From IMG/VR virus record IMGVR_UViG_3300044645_002121, positions 1 to 32,769 of that record: DNA of 32,769 bases; one strand, given 5' to 3'. This document shows, one piece after another, positions 22,921-29,265 of this stretch. Position numbers and translations under genes: made by a program. The notes under the pieces are model-generated. The model ran no database searches. It saw only the letters and a program-made list of their open reading frames with translations, and was not told the origin of the DNA. This DNA is from a virus. Every line of letters begins with the position of its first letter. Position 1 is the stretch's first letter.

Positions 22921-23468
22921 GCTGCGCCCCTGGCGGCGGCCAGGTCGGCCAGGGTGACGGTGGCAAGCCAGGTGGGGCCGTAGGTGTTACGTACCTGGCG
23001 CAACAGGTGGCCGTCGGGCTCGGCGGTATCGCGGCCAGTCAGCCAGGCGGTGGCCAGGGCGGCGCGCCAGGCGCGGCCGTGCCGGGCGGCATAGGCGGCC
23101 ACGGCGGACAGCTGGTCGGGGCTCGGCCCGGCGGGCTCGTCCAGCTCGTCCAGCTCGTCCAGCTCGGCGACCGTCACCGCACGGGCGGCCAGCTGGTCGG
23201 CGGGCAGGGCGGCCAGCTCCAGGCCAGCGGCCAGGCGCGCAGCCTTATCGGCGGACAGCTCGGCCAGATACTCGGACCAGGTGGCCCCGTCGGCCAGGCG
23301 GTGGAACACGTCGGAGCGGCCGGACACCATGACGGGCCAGGCACGATCTAGGACGGCCACGCCATCGGACACCAACAGAACGTCACCATGGTGAACCGGG
23401 CCGTACTGGGTGAAGTCATAAGCCTGGCCCATGGCCAGGGACCGCATATCGACTACTTGAGGTTGCAT
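22917..23468 (-). CDS. Unknown Ala-rich protein, first gene of a two-gene operon
   Basis: ATG 23468 (MQPQVVDMRSLAMGQAYDFTQYGPVHHGDVLLV; 183 residues) is chosen because the AGAAAGCGAGAA leader lies five bases upstream. The first 60 residues look like a small beta fold (DVLLVSDGVAVLDRAWPVMVSG); the rest is Ala-rich helix with an ELDELDELDE run encoded by three perfect 9-bp repeats. It shares ATWSEY with the next gene. A promoter, leader hairpin and leader motif precede it, and terminator 1 follows the pair. No family is recognised. Confidence 0.7.
   Translation of the reverse strand: MQPQVVDMRSLAMGQAYDFTQYGPVHHGDVLLVSDGVAVLDRAWPVMVSGRSDVFHRLADGATWSEYLAELSADKAARLAAGLELAALPADQLAARAVTVAELDELDELDEPAGPSPDQLSAVAAYAARHGRAWRAALATAWLTGRDTAEPDGHLLRQVRNTYGPTWLATVTLADLAAARGAA
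23136..23162 (-). repeat. Three tandem 9-bp repeats
   Basis: CTCGTCCAG occurs three times in a row on the plus strand and encodes the ELDELDELDE run. It is in frame, so slippage would change length by three residues without a frameshift. Confidence 0.9.
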
Positions 23469-23473
23469 CGCTT

Positions 23474-23548
23474 TTCTCGCTTTCTGAAGGGTTTCCCCGG
23501 CCCCATGCCGGGGACTAAATTTTAGGGCAAAAACCCCGGGGCACGCAA
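23474..23548 (-). promoter_or_regulatory. Promoter-hairpin-leader cassette for the gene at 23468
   Basis: On the minus strand: TTGCGT (23548-23543), 18-base spacer, TAAAAT (23524-23519), then a 7-bp hairpin CCCCGGC/GCCGGGG (23513-23495), then AGAAAGCGAGAA (23485-23474) five bases before ATG. The same order recurs at five other operons. Confidence 0.75.
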
Positions 23549-23566
23549 GCTGCCGGCGGCCAGGCG

Positions 23567-23592
23567 AAAAAAAGCCCGGCGCGCGGCCGGGC
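23567..23592 (-). terminator. Intrinsic terminator 2 of a repeated family
   Basis: On the minus strand GCCCGGC-CGCGC-GCCGGGC is followed by seven T. It lies 21 bases past the stop of the 180-residue gene (23614) and just upstream of the promoter for the gene at 23468. Confidence 0.92.
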
Positions 23593-23613
23593 TTGGGCAC
23601 TAAGTGCAAGGGC

Positions 23614-24156
23614 TCAGGCAGCCATGGCCTGGCGGGCGGCGCTGGGGTTCTCGCAAGGCGTGGCCTGGGCAAGCTGCCGGGCCCGCATGCGATAGGCGTG
23701 GCCCATCTCATTGACTACACGCCACCCCAAGCGCGGGCCAGCGGGCTCGACTAAAAGGTATGCGTGGCCCCCATACTGAACCCAGGCGCCAGGGGCCGGA
23801 GCGGGCCGGGCCTGGCGGCCGGCATGATAGGCCCGGACCCGCTCGCGCCACTGCGCAGCGTGGCCGTCACGCTCGGCATGCGGGGCGGCCAGGTAGGACA
23901 GGGGACAGTCAGTGGCGGTCGGCCCGGCCGACTCGTCCAAGTCCTTGTAACCCCAACCATCGGCCCGGCCGGACTGCATCATGTCCAGGCCGATCCAGTG
24001 TAAGCCGGTGGCCCGCTCGCGCACCAGATACCAGTGATGGTTACCGACGGTGCAAGCGCGCACCAGCTCTAGGTTATCGCCAAAACGTGCCGGCCGGCGC
24101 AGATGGCGCACCAGATCAGCACGGGTGGCCCAGCTCGGAGAAAAAAGCCACCCCAT
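23614..24156 (-). CDS. Phage protein of the MGWLF type, possibly DUF6927-like
   Basis: The 180-residue protein begins MGWLFSPSWATRADLVRHLRRP and contains NHHWYLVRERATGLHWIGLDMMQ, GWGYKDLDESAGP and CPLSYLAAPHAERDGHAAQWRERVRAYH. The MGWLF start and WGYKDxDExxGP motif match a phage and plasmid family I recall as DUF6927. Its function is unknown. GGGAGCCTGATC precedes ATG 24156, two bases after the DUF932 stop, and the terminator at 23592-23567 follows, so the two genes form an operon. DUF932 and this protein are often neighbours in phages and plasmids as far as I recall. Confidence 0.7.
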   Translation of the reverse strand: MGWLFSPSWATRADLVRHLRRPARFGDNLELVRACTVGNHHWYLVRERATGLHWIGLDMMQSGRADGWGYKDLDESAGPTATDCPLSYLAAPHAERDGHAAQWRERVRAYHAGRQARPAPAPGAWVQYGGHAYLLVEPAGPRLGWRVVNEMGHAYRMRARQLAQATPCENPSAARQAMAA

Positions 24157-24158
24157 GA

Positions 24159-25181
24159 TCAGGCTCCCACCAGATCAGCGGACAGCAGCTCGACGGCCCG
24201 GGCTTTTAGCGCGGCGCCGGCGCCGAACCACGCGCTCTCGACGCGCGTATTATTCGAGCGGCCGCGCGCGTGATCAACCAGCTCGGTGACTGCATTGAGC
24301 ATTGCCCACCGCGTACCGGCCACGCCCGGTAAGTCGGACCCGATGGCCTGGCCATTGAACAAGGCCAAAACCTGGCGGTAGGCTTTGCTTTCCTGCAAGG
24401 GCTTGGCGCTGGTGTGATACGGGGCCAGCAGCTCGGCCAGGAATTCATCAGCATCGGCCTGACCCATGGGCTGGCCGGCCAGCTGCCGGGATTGCACCAA
24501 AAACGATTCGAAGGCGCCGGCCACAATGCCCAATTGCAAGCGCACGGCGTCGGCGTCAAAGCGCTCAGAGTGCAGCACCCGGACGGCGCTTTTCAAATAG
24601 CCGGTGTCGGTTTCCGCCTCGCCCTTGATCACGCGGCCGGCGGAATACCCGCCCACGGCGGCCGTGATGGTGTTGTTGCATACCACGCGTATGGCGGTAA
24701 ATTTGGCCACGGTGGCCATGGTCCCATCATAGGACGTGCCCAGCAGCAGATAGGGTTTGACCATGTCCCGGGAAACCACGGGGGCGGCGTCGCCGACGCT
24801 GGCCAGGGCCCAAACCCGGCGGCCGTCGGACAGGGCGCCGGCGGTTTCGAGCTGGAACCCTCCCAGGTCAACCAGCTGGTTGAAAAAATCCATCACCTGG
24901 CCAGGTTGAACCACGTTATAGCTATCGGACACCACGGCCAGGGGCGCGCCAGTATCCGACCTATGCAGCACCTTTCGGGCCGGCCAGGTTTGCGGGCCGG
25001 TGGCGGCCGGCGTGGCATACATCACGGGGCTTTCGAGCACGTCATAAGCCAGGCCCGCCTCTCGGGTCCAGGTGTCAACCGATGCGCCAGGGGTCAGGGC
25101 CTGGCCCAGGCCGTGCCAAGGGGTTTGTCCGGTGTAGGCCATGGCGGCGCGGCCGGTGGTGGTGTCAAGCATATGGGGCAT
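24159..25181 (-). CDS. DUF932 phage/plasmid-like protein
   Basis: ATG 25181 (MPHMLDTTTGRAAMAYTGQTPWHGLGQAL; 340 residues) is chosen from the leader AGAAAGTGAGAATTTAAAA. The H-M-x-x-x-G-x-x-x-x-x-x-G-x-x-PWHGLG opening, LLGTSYDGTMATVAKFTAIRVVCNNT and the C-terminal NT(R)xESAWFG segment identify the DUF932 family (TIGR03299), common in phages, plasmids and mobile islands. Its biochemical role is unknown. It is the first gene of an operon with the 180-residue gene. A sigma-70 promoter and leader hairpin lie upstream. Length agrees with the family. Confidence 0.88.
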   Translation of the reverse strand: MPHMLDTTTGRAAMAYTGQTPWHGLGQALTPGASVDTWTREAGLAYDVLESPVMYATPAATGPQTWPARKVLHRSDTGAPLAVVSDSYNVVQPGQVMDFFNQLVDLGGFQLETAGALSDGRRVWALASVGDAAPVVSRDMVKPYLLLGTSYDGTMATVAKFTAIRVVCNNTITAAVGGYSAGRVIKGEAETDTGYLKSAVRVLHSERFDADAVRLQLGIVAGAFESFLVQSRQLAGQPMGQADADEFLAELLAPYHTSAKPLQESKAYRQVLALFNGQAIGSDLPGVAGTRWAMLNAVTELVDHARGRSNNTRVESAWFGAGAALKARAVELLSADLVGA

Positions 25182-25188
25182 TTTTAAA

Positions 25189-25263
25189 TTCTCACTTTCT
25201 AGGGTTAATGCCGGCAAGGCGCCGGCGGGGATAATTTTAGTCTGAAATTTTCGGGGCCGTCAA
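25189..25263 (-). promoter_or_regulatory. Promoter-hairpin-leader cassette for the DUF932 operon
   Basis: On the minus strand: TTGACG (25263-25258), 18-base spacer, TAAAAT (25239-25234), 6-bp hairpin GCCGGC/GCCGGC with a 5-base loop (25226-25210), then AGAAAGTGAGAA (25200-25189) seven bases before ATG 25181. Confidence 0.82.
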
Positions 25264-25279
25264 TGATCCCATGGTTTTG

Positions 25280-25966
25280 TCAGGCTTTGCCCAGGTCGCC
25301 GACAACGTGATGGCGCAATAGGCTACCTGGGGGCAAGGACCGAGCGAAACCTACCACCGCGGCCGCGTCATTAGGCGCGCCGGTCTCACGGGTTTTATTC
25401 CAGGCCAGGCGGACGGGGCCGGACGTGCCATAGCATCCGCCGGCCTGATCGGTCCCGACTAAGGCGGCGCCGGACCCATGCGCGACAAAAACAATCACAT
25501 AGTCCCGGTCCCCCCTGGCACACAATGGCCGGCCATTGCCACACTGGGCGCAGCTGAAGTTATCCGCCAGCTCGGCCGGGCACTGGACAAAGCGCACGCC
25601 CTCACGGGTGCAAGGCCATACCGTGCCGGCCGGCGCGGCCACCGTGGCCGGGCGGCCGATGGCCACCGCGGCCAGGGCATCGGCCATGGTGTCGCAGCTG
25701 GCGTTTATCACGGTTTCGCCAGCGGCCGGCACGGGCAGTAAGGCGGCCGGGAAGTGGCTGTAAGTCCAGGCCTGGCCACCGCGCGGCACGGCCTGGCGCA
25801 GGGCGGCCAAATAATCGGCGTCGATCAGGTCGGCCGCGTGGCCCCCCTGGGGGTTTAGGGCGCAGGTTTTCGGGCAGGTTCCGAAAACGTGATGCGCGCC
25901 GGCGCGATAGGTCACGGCTATGGGGCCGGTCTTTTTGTTAGCCGATGTCTTGACGGTCTTGAGCAT
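25280..25966 (-). CDS. Cys-rich phage protein with TCP-x-x-C motif
   Basis: The 228-residue protein reads MLKTVKTSANKKTGPIAVTYRAG, then TCPKTCALNP, DADYLAALRQAVPRGGQAWTYSHFP, INASCDT, FVQCPAELADNFSCAQCGNGRPLCARGD and YVIVFVAHG. The Cys clusters (TCPKTC and C-x-x-C-G-x-x-x-x-x-C) suggest metal binding, either zinc or an iron-sulfur cluster. It resembles a phage family I recall only loosely (DUF7227-like) with the same N-terminal pattern. Function unknown. It has its own promoter cassette, with AGAAAGCGAGAACCC before ATG 25966, and no obvious terminator after it, so read-through into the DUF932 operon is possible. Confidence 0.72.
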   Translation of the reverse strand: MLKTVKTSANKKTGPIAVTYRAGAHHVFGTCPKTCALNPQGGHAADLIDADYLAALRQAVPRGGQAWTYSHFPAALLPVPAAGETVINASCDTMADALAAVAIGRPATVAAPAGTVWPCTREGVRFVQCPAELADNFSCAQCGNGRPLCARGDRDYVIVFVAHGSGAALVGTDQAGGCYGTSGPVRLAWNKTRETGAPNDAAAVVGFARSLPPGSLLRHHVVGDLGKA

Positions 25967-25969
25967 GGG

Positions 25970-26050
25970 TTCTCGCTTTCTGGCTTTCTAGCGGCGCCGC
26001 ACCATGCGGCGCCTGGCGAGATTTTATTCCATTAAAAAATCAGGTGTCAA
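25970..26050 (-). promoter_or_regulatory. Promoter-hairpin-leader cassette for the Cys-rich gene
   Basis: On the minus strand: consensus TTGACA (26050-26045), 18-base spacer, TAAAAT (26026-26021), 9-bp hairpin GGCGCCGCA/TGCGGCGCC with a 3-base loop (26013-25993), then AGAAAGCGAGAA (25981-25970) three bases before ATG. This is the best-matching promoter of the set. Confidence 0.87.
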
Positions 26051-26060
26051 TGGCCTGGGC

Positions 26061-26087
26061 AAAAAAAACCCGGCGCGTGGCCGGGTT
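26061..26087 (-). terminator. Intrinsic terminator 3 of a repeated family
   Basis: On the minus strand AACCCGGC-CACGC-GCCGGGTT is followed by a run of T. It lies 22 bases past the stop of the gene at 26109. The stem is the same as in terminators 1 and 2 and only the loop differs by one base. Confidence 0.92.
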
Positions 26088-26108
26088 GAATTTATCGGAC
26101 TGATCAGG

Positions 26109-26363
26109 TCAGTCCCCGGCCGCGTGCGCGGCGCCAATTGCATCGGTCTCCATGTTATCGAGCGCCTCGAGAATGCCTTCAGCGCAGGTGTAGACCGCGA
26201 CCGGGTTTATCCAGGCGCGCGAGTCCTCGCTCGGCCGGCCGGCCGCGACAATGTCGCTGCAATATTGGCGCACCGCCTCAAGCACCAAGGCTTGGGTCAG
26301 TGGGCCGCCCGGGTCCATGACCATCAGGTGGGTGATTTTTTGGACATTATCTCTGCGCCGCAT
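26109..26363 (-). CDS. Small unknown protein
   Basis: ATG 26363 (MRRRDNVQKITHLMVMDPGGPLTQALVLEAVRQYCSDIVAAG; 84 residues) is chosen because GGAGGCCTGAC lies before it. PGGPLTQALVLEAVRQYCSDIV is a conserved-looking helical segment, and the C-terminus is helical and acidic. Similar short proteins with a PxGxLxxxFVxxAI-type helix occur in phage and plasmid accessory operons. It follows the 121-residue gene by one base and ends at terminator 3. Function unknown. Confidence 0.68.
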   Translation of the reverse strand: MRRRDNVQKITHLMVMDPGGPLTQALVLEAVRQYCSDIVAAGRPSEDSRAWINPVAVYTCAEGILEALDNMETDAIGAAHAAGD

Positions 26364-26364
26364 G

Positions 26365-26730
26365 TCAGGCCTCCGGGAAACGAAACGTGTTGTCCTCGAA
26401 GTAATCGCGGACACTGCCGCTGATGTCGATGTGTTCGGCGGCGCGCTCGGCTACTTCCTCAAGCTGACTATGGTCCAGCTTATCGGCTAGATCGGACAGG
26501 TTCAGCTCGGCAGCCAAGGCGGGCAGGTCGATCTGTCCTGCCAAAAGCTCAAGGCTCACGTAATGGGCAATGGTCTCTAACTGCCCCAGTTCCAGCTGGC
26601 CGACGGCCGGACGCGCCTCGAGCGCGGCGAGCCTGGCCGACAATGGCGCCAAGCGCCGCTCGACCGCGGCCTCGACCGCGGACTCAAAAGCCACCTGCAA
26701 GGCGGCCACGATAGGGTTCGTTTCGGACAT
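26365..26730 (-). CDS. Helical acidic protein of unknown function
   Basis: The 121-residue protein MSETNPIVAALQVAFESAVEAAVERRLAPLSARLAALEARP continues into Leu-rich helices (LGQLETIAHYVSLELLAG, LAAELNLSDLADKLDHSQLEEVAERAAEHI) and ends VRDYFEDNTFRFPEA. The N-terminal part is likely a coiled coil and the protein may oligomerise. The promoter cassette upstream and AGAAAGTGAGAAAGAC before ATG 26730 support the start. It forms an operon with the 84-residue gene. No family is recognised. Confidence 0.7.
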   Translation of the reverse strand: MSETNPIVAALQVAFESAVEAAVERRLAPLSARLAALEARPAVGQLELGQLETIAHYVSLELLAGQIDLPALAAELNLSDLADKLDHSQLEEVAERAAEHIDISGSVRDYFEDNTFRFPEA

Positions 26731-26734
26731 GTCT

Positions 26735-26814
26735 TTCTCACTTTCTAGGTTGTAGGCCCCGCGGGATGCTCGGCCTGGTTAGGATTCTACATCACAACTA
26801 TCAACCCGTGTCAA
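26735..26814 (-). promoter_or_regulatory. Promoter-leader cassette for the gene at 26730
   Basis: On the minus strand: TTGACA (26814-26809), 19-base spacer, TAGAAT (26789-26784), a weaker GGCC/GGCC pairing, then AGAAAGTGAGAA (26746-26735) before ATG 26730. The TTGACA contains the stop codon of the preceding small gene. Confidence 0.72.
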
Positions 26815-26963
26815 CTATCCCCGCCAATAATCCTGTGGCATAGCCAGAGCCAGAACAGGCGCAGGGCAAGCCCCCGCTGCGTGTCCGTGACTACTTCGGG
26901 GTCCTTGGGCTGACTGTTTGCGAGCATCTGTTTCCTGACCTGTTTACGGGTGGTCCGGTTCAC
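26811..26963 (-). CDS. Possible small basic protein, start uncertain
   Basis: A 50-residue frame from GTG 26963 overlaps the preceding stop as GTGA. It reads VNRTTRKQVRKQMLANSQPKDPEVV and ends LALRLFWLWLCHRIIGGDS. An in-frame ATG at 26927 has the better site, AGGAAACAG, and would give 38 residues. The basic N-terminus and the hydrophobic aromatic C-terminus could form a short membrane-active or DNA-binding peptide. Position in a tight operon is the main support. No homologue is recognised. Confidence 0.42.
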   Translation of the reverse strand: MNRTTRKQVRKQMLANSQPKDPEVVTDTQRGLALRLFWLWLCHRIIGGDS

Positions 26964-27334
26964 TCTGCTGGCACGTAAAGGGACCGCCTGGTGGTCAGGA
27001 CCAGGTCTCGCATAGACACCCAATCCTCATCCGTCATCGTGCCCAAGGCCATCAGGACCAGGTGCATCTTGTGCGCCATCTCGGCTCGATAGCCAGGGCC
27101 ATCTCTGGGGTCTTCCAGGTCTCGCAGATTTTCCATCAGTTCAGGGTTCATCCACTTTCGCTCGGCGTCCTGGTAGATTTGCAGGGACACCGAGGTGATG
27201 ATGTCTTCCAGCCGATAGCCGGTCTGGCGGCCCAGCCGGTTTCGGATTGGCGCCGGCCAGGACTCGACCACCAGGCGGACGCCGTTGGCGGTCTTGTGCA
27301 CGCGGGACACGGTCGGGTACTCTACGTGTTTCAT
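26960..27334 (-). CDS. Unknown accessory protein
   Basis: The 124-residue protein MKHVEYPTVSRVHKTANGVRLVVESWPAPIRNRLGRQTGYRLEDIITSVSLQIYQDAERKW continues into a helical half (LMENLRDLEDPRDGPGYRAEMAHKMHLVLMALGTM, DEDWVSMRDLVLTTRRSLYV). It overlaps the preceding gene by ATGA, with GGGGGG upstream. The N-terminal half may be a small alpha/beta unit. It belongs to the NinX operon starting at 27881. No family is recognised. Confidence 0.68.
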   Translation of the reverse strand: MKHVEYPTVSRVHKTANGVRLVVESWPAPIRNRLGRQTGYRLEDIITSVSLQIYQDAERKWMNPELMENLRDLEDPRDGPGYRAEMAHKMHLVLMALGTMTDEDWVSMRDLVLTTRRSLYVPAE

Positions 27335-27549
27335 TTTGCGCCCCCCTGCAGTTCGACCGGGACTTCGTCTTCCTCGTAGGTGTCATGCGGCAGCCCCACT
27401 GCCTCCACCAGTTCGTTGTTGTCAACCAGGTCGGCAATGCGTTTGAGTATTGCAAAAACGAGCTGCTCCTGTGTGAGGTCTTCGCCCGCTGGGTGGGCAC
27501 TACCTGACACGCTGAACGCTATCGCATATGCGTGGTTGTATCTCTTCAT
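27331..27549 (-). CDS. Small conserved phage protein (KRYNHAYAIAFSV type)
   Basis: ATG 27549 is chosen because GGAGGAACTGAC precedes it and it overlaps the NinX stop by ATGA. The 72-residue protein reads MKRYNHAYAIAFSVSGSAHPAGEDLTQEQLVFAILKRIADLVDNNELVEAVGLPHDTYEE. The KRYNHAxxIxFSV start and L-x-x-x-L-x-x-RI-x-x-L pattern are those of small phage proteins found in accessory operons. Its C-terminal tail is acidic. Function unknown. Confidence 0.72.
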   Translation of the reverse strand: MKRYNHAYAIAFSVSGSAHPAGEDLTQEQLVFAILKRIADLVDNNELVEAVGLPHDTYEEDEVPVELQGGAK

Positions 27550-27881
27550 GTCAGTTCCTCCGGTACGTTTACGGTTTCGCCCAGCTTGGAAGCGACATAG
27601 CATCTCATTGCCGCCACCAAGGGTGTCAAACCATAGGTCGCCGCGCGGATGCTGTCATCCGCTGCCCATTGATCGCCGCCATCATCGCGCAGGTTGATGC
27701 GCTCCCTATCAAGGATCGGACCCCCTTGCGCCCAATCTGAGGAGGGTTGATACAAAACAAACGGTGAGGATTTGCCCCTGACCCAAACCAGCCCTCTTTC
27801 GATGGACGGTTTCTTGCCTTCTGCCTTCGCTACCGCCCAATCGAGGGCCGCACCTGTCAATTCCCTTGTCTTGATTTGCAT
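27546..27881 (-). CDS. ninX: NinX-like protein (DUF2591)
   Basis: The 111-residue protein has MQIKTRELTGAALDWAVAKAEG, YQPSSDWAQGGPILDRERINL and GLTPLVAAMRCYVASKLGETVNVPEEL. These are the hallmark strings of DUF2591, the NinX family of lambdoid and other phages: ALDWAVAKxEG, PSxDWxQGGPI and AAMRCYVxSKLGxxVxVP. The biochemical role of NinX is not established. It is the first gene of a four-gene operon behind a promoter with an extended -10. The leader variant AGAAAGGTAGAAAG precedes ATG 27881. Length matches the family. Confidence 0.9.
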   Translation of the reverse strand: MQIKTRELTGAALDWAVAKAEGKKPSIERGLVWVRGKSSPFVLYQPSSDWAQGGPILDRERINLRDDGGDQWAADDSIRAATYGLTPLVAAMRCYVASKLGETVNVPEELT

Positions 27882-27884
27882 GCT

Positions 27885-27960
27885 CTTTCTACCTTTCTAT
27901 GGTTGGTTACCTGGTCATCCAGGCAGGGGCACTATAGCATAGTGTTTTTACGGTTGTCAA
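27885..27960 (-). promoter_or_regulatory. Promoter-hairpin-leader cassette for the NinX operon
   Basis: On the minus strand: TTGACA (27960-27955), 18-base spacer, extended -10 TGCTATAGT (TATAGT 27936-27931), hairpin CCTGG/CCAGG with a 4-base loop (27923-27910), then AGAAAGGTAGAAAG (27898-27885). The 15-base inverted repeat CACTATAGCATAGTG (27930-27944) overlaps the -10 and may be an operator. TTGACA contains the stop codon of the nuclease gene. Confidence 0.83.
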
Positions 27961-28373
27961 TCGACCATCGCGGCGCGCAGCTCGGCCCAGGAAATTCCTG
28001 TCCAAGGCCAGCGCGCCATAGGCGGCGTGTCGATTCCCATGCGCACCAGGTCTAAGGCCTGCTCTCCCGCGAACAGCAGCAGCTCCGACTTGTGGGCATG
28101 GGCCGTGCCTGGCGGGAAGTACTGGACCAGGATGTAGGTCGGGCAGCGCAGGTCCGCATGCTTGACGTGGAAGGCCACCTGGTGCGGCGACAGGGCAATC
28201 TTGCGCCCACGCTTAACCACCTTAAGCTCGACCATCACGAACTCCCCGTGCGGGAAGGCGACCAGGCAGTCCGGGATGCCCAAGTTGACCCGGGATTCAA
28301 TCCGGGTGAAATGGCAATTTGGGACGTTGTCTTTCAGGCGCTTGTACAGGTTCGCTTCGGGCTTCGTTGCCAT
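27957..28373 (-). CDS. PD-(D/E)XK-type nuclease (VRR-NUC-like)
   Basis: ATG 28373 (MATKPEANLYKRLKDNVPNCHFTRIESRVNLGIPDCLVAF; 138 residues) is chosen because GGGGAAGAGAACG lies before it; a TTG start further up is less likely. Glu26, Asp35 in GIPD, and Glu49-x-Lys51 in MVELKVV with Gln65 in SPHQVAFH give the E...PD...ExK...Q layout of VRR-NUC or Holliday-junction-resolvase-like nucleases. Such phage enzymes can resolve branched DNA before packaging. It overlaps the terminase small subunit gene by 77 bases in another frame. Branched-DNA cleavage is family-level inference. Confidence 0.78.
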   Translation of the reverse strand: MATKPEANLYKRLKDNVPNCHFTRIESRVNLGIPDCLVAFPHGEFVMVELKVVKRGRKIALSPHQVAFHVKHADLRCPTYILVQYFPPGTAHAHKSELLLFAGEQALDLVRMGIDTPPMARWPWTGISWAELRAAMVD

Positions 28374-28977
28374 CGTTCTCTTCCCCTTCGGGTTCCTCTT
28401 CAATCTGCCTGGGCGTCACGTCCACGATGGGCCCGGCCTGGCCACCGTACAGGCGCTTGATCTCCTCAAGCTTTCGCATGACCTCTTCCTTGGACATGCT
28501 GTCGATCGTGCCGTGCCTAATCTCCTTGCGGTCGATGTAGATTGTGCCCAAAGCCTGACCCCGTCGATACTCCGCCTGGACAGCCGCCCCATACGCGCCA
28601 GCGGCCAGTGCCTGGTCGCGAATGACCTGCAAGTCGCGCATGTGCCGCTCAAAGGTGGTGGCGTACTTCTCGCCCAGCTCCCGGCGCCGCTCTTGAATGG
28701 CGGCCACGATGTGGGGGCTCTTGTCAGGGTCGGTCAGCTCCCGAGCCCGGTTCTTTGCCCAGACCTCGCTGTACCCGGCGCGGATGGCAGCCTCCTTGAG
28801 GGTCACATGGCCATCGCCAGCCACGAACTCCTCAACGAATTGCCACTCCTGCGGGGTCAGCACCCTGGGCTTGTGGGGCTTGACCGGCGCGGTGATCCGG
28901 GCCTCGACAACGGCCGGCCGGCCGCCCAGAGCCTTGCCCTCCAAAAACTTCGCGTCCTTGCCCTTGAGCTGGCCCAT
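28297..28977 (-). CDS. terS: Terminase small subunit
   Basis: ATG 28977 (MGQLKGKDAKFLEGKALGGR; 226 residues) has GGAGGG seven bases upstream and overlaps the previous stop as TGATG. Residues 41-95 read TPQEWQFVEEFVAGDGHVTLKEAAIRAGYSEVWAKNRARELT, the helix-turn-helix of small terminases, followed by ITAAI-like VAAIQERRRELGEKYATT and a coiled region (MSKEEVMRKLEEIKRLYGG). The C-terminus is charged and disordered. The small subunit binds DNA and recruits the large subunit. Here about 6.5 kb of accessory genes separates the two. Confidence 0.85.
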   Translation of the reverse strand: MGQLKGKDAKFLEGKALGGRPAVVEARITAPVKPHKPRVLTPQEWQFVEEFVAGDGHVTLKEAAIRAGYSEVWAKNRARELTDPDKSPHIVAAIQERRRELGEKYATTFERHMRDLQVIRDQALAAGAYGAAVQAEYRRGQALGTIYIDRKEIRHGTIDSMSKEEVMRKLEEIKRLYGGQAGPIVDVTPRQIEEEPEGEENDGNEARSEPVQAPERQRPKLPFHPD

Positions 28978-29192
28978 CAGGCGACCCTCCACAGCCGCCA
29001 GCCCTCGCCATACTTGCGGATGGTGAACCGCACCCCAGGATGCCGCTTGGCGTACATGTAGGCCGCGCTGCGCAAGTTTTTGATCCAGTCCGCGTCCAGC
29101 ACCAGGAAGCTGTCGCCCACCGCCATGTCAGGGAAGGGGTAGACCTGCCGTTGGCGGTCGTCAGGCAGGGGGACGTGTCTCTCGATTCTCAT
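28977..29192 (-). CDS. Small phage protein, possibly DUF7303-like
   Basis: From ATG 29192 the 71-residue protein reads MRIERHVPLPDDRQRQVYPFPDMAVGDSFLVLDADWIKNLRSAAYMYAKRHPGVRFTIRKYGEGWRLWRVA. The string PLP...YPFxxMxVGDSF...A...R.G.xFT.R...xG.R.WR matches a widespread small phage family that I recall as DUF7303, function unknown. An in-frame ATG at 29210 (MLHNRP) is an alternative start; neither has a clear ribosome site. Its stop overlaps the terminase small subunit start. It is the first gene of this minus-strand operon, next to the control region. Confidence 0.72.
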   Translation of the reverse strand: MRIERHVPLPDDRQRQVYPFPDMAVGDSFLVLDADWIKNLRSAAYMYAKRHPGVRFTIRKYGEGWRLWRVA

Positions 29193-29265
29193 AGGCCGAT
29201 TGTGCAACATTTCCACAGGGTAACGCAACAGCCCGGCCAGGGCTCCTCACGTTTTCGTGACTTTA

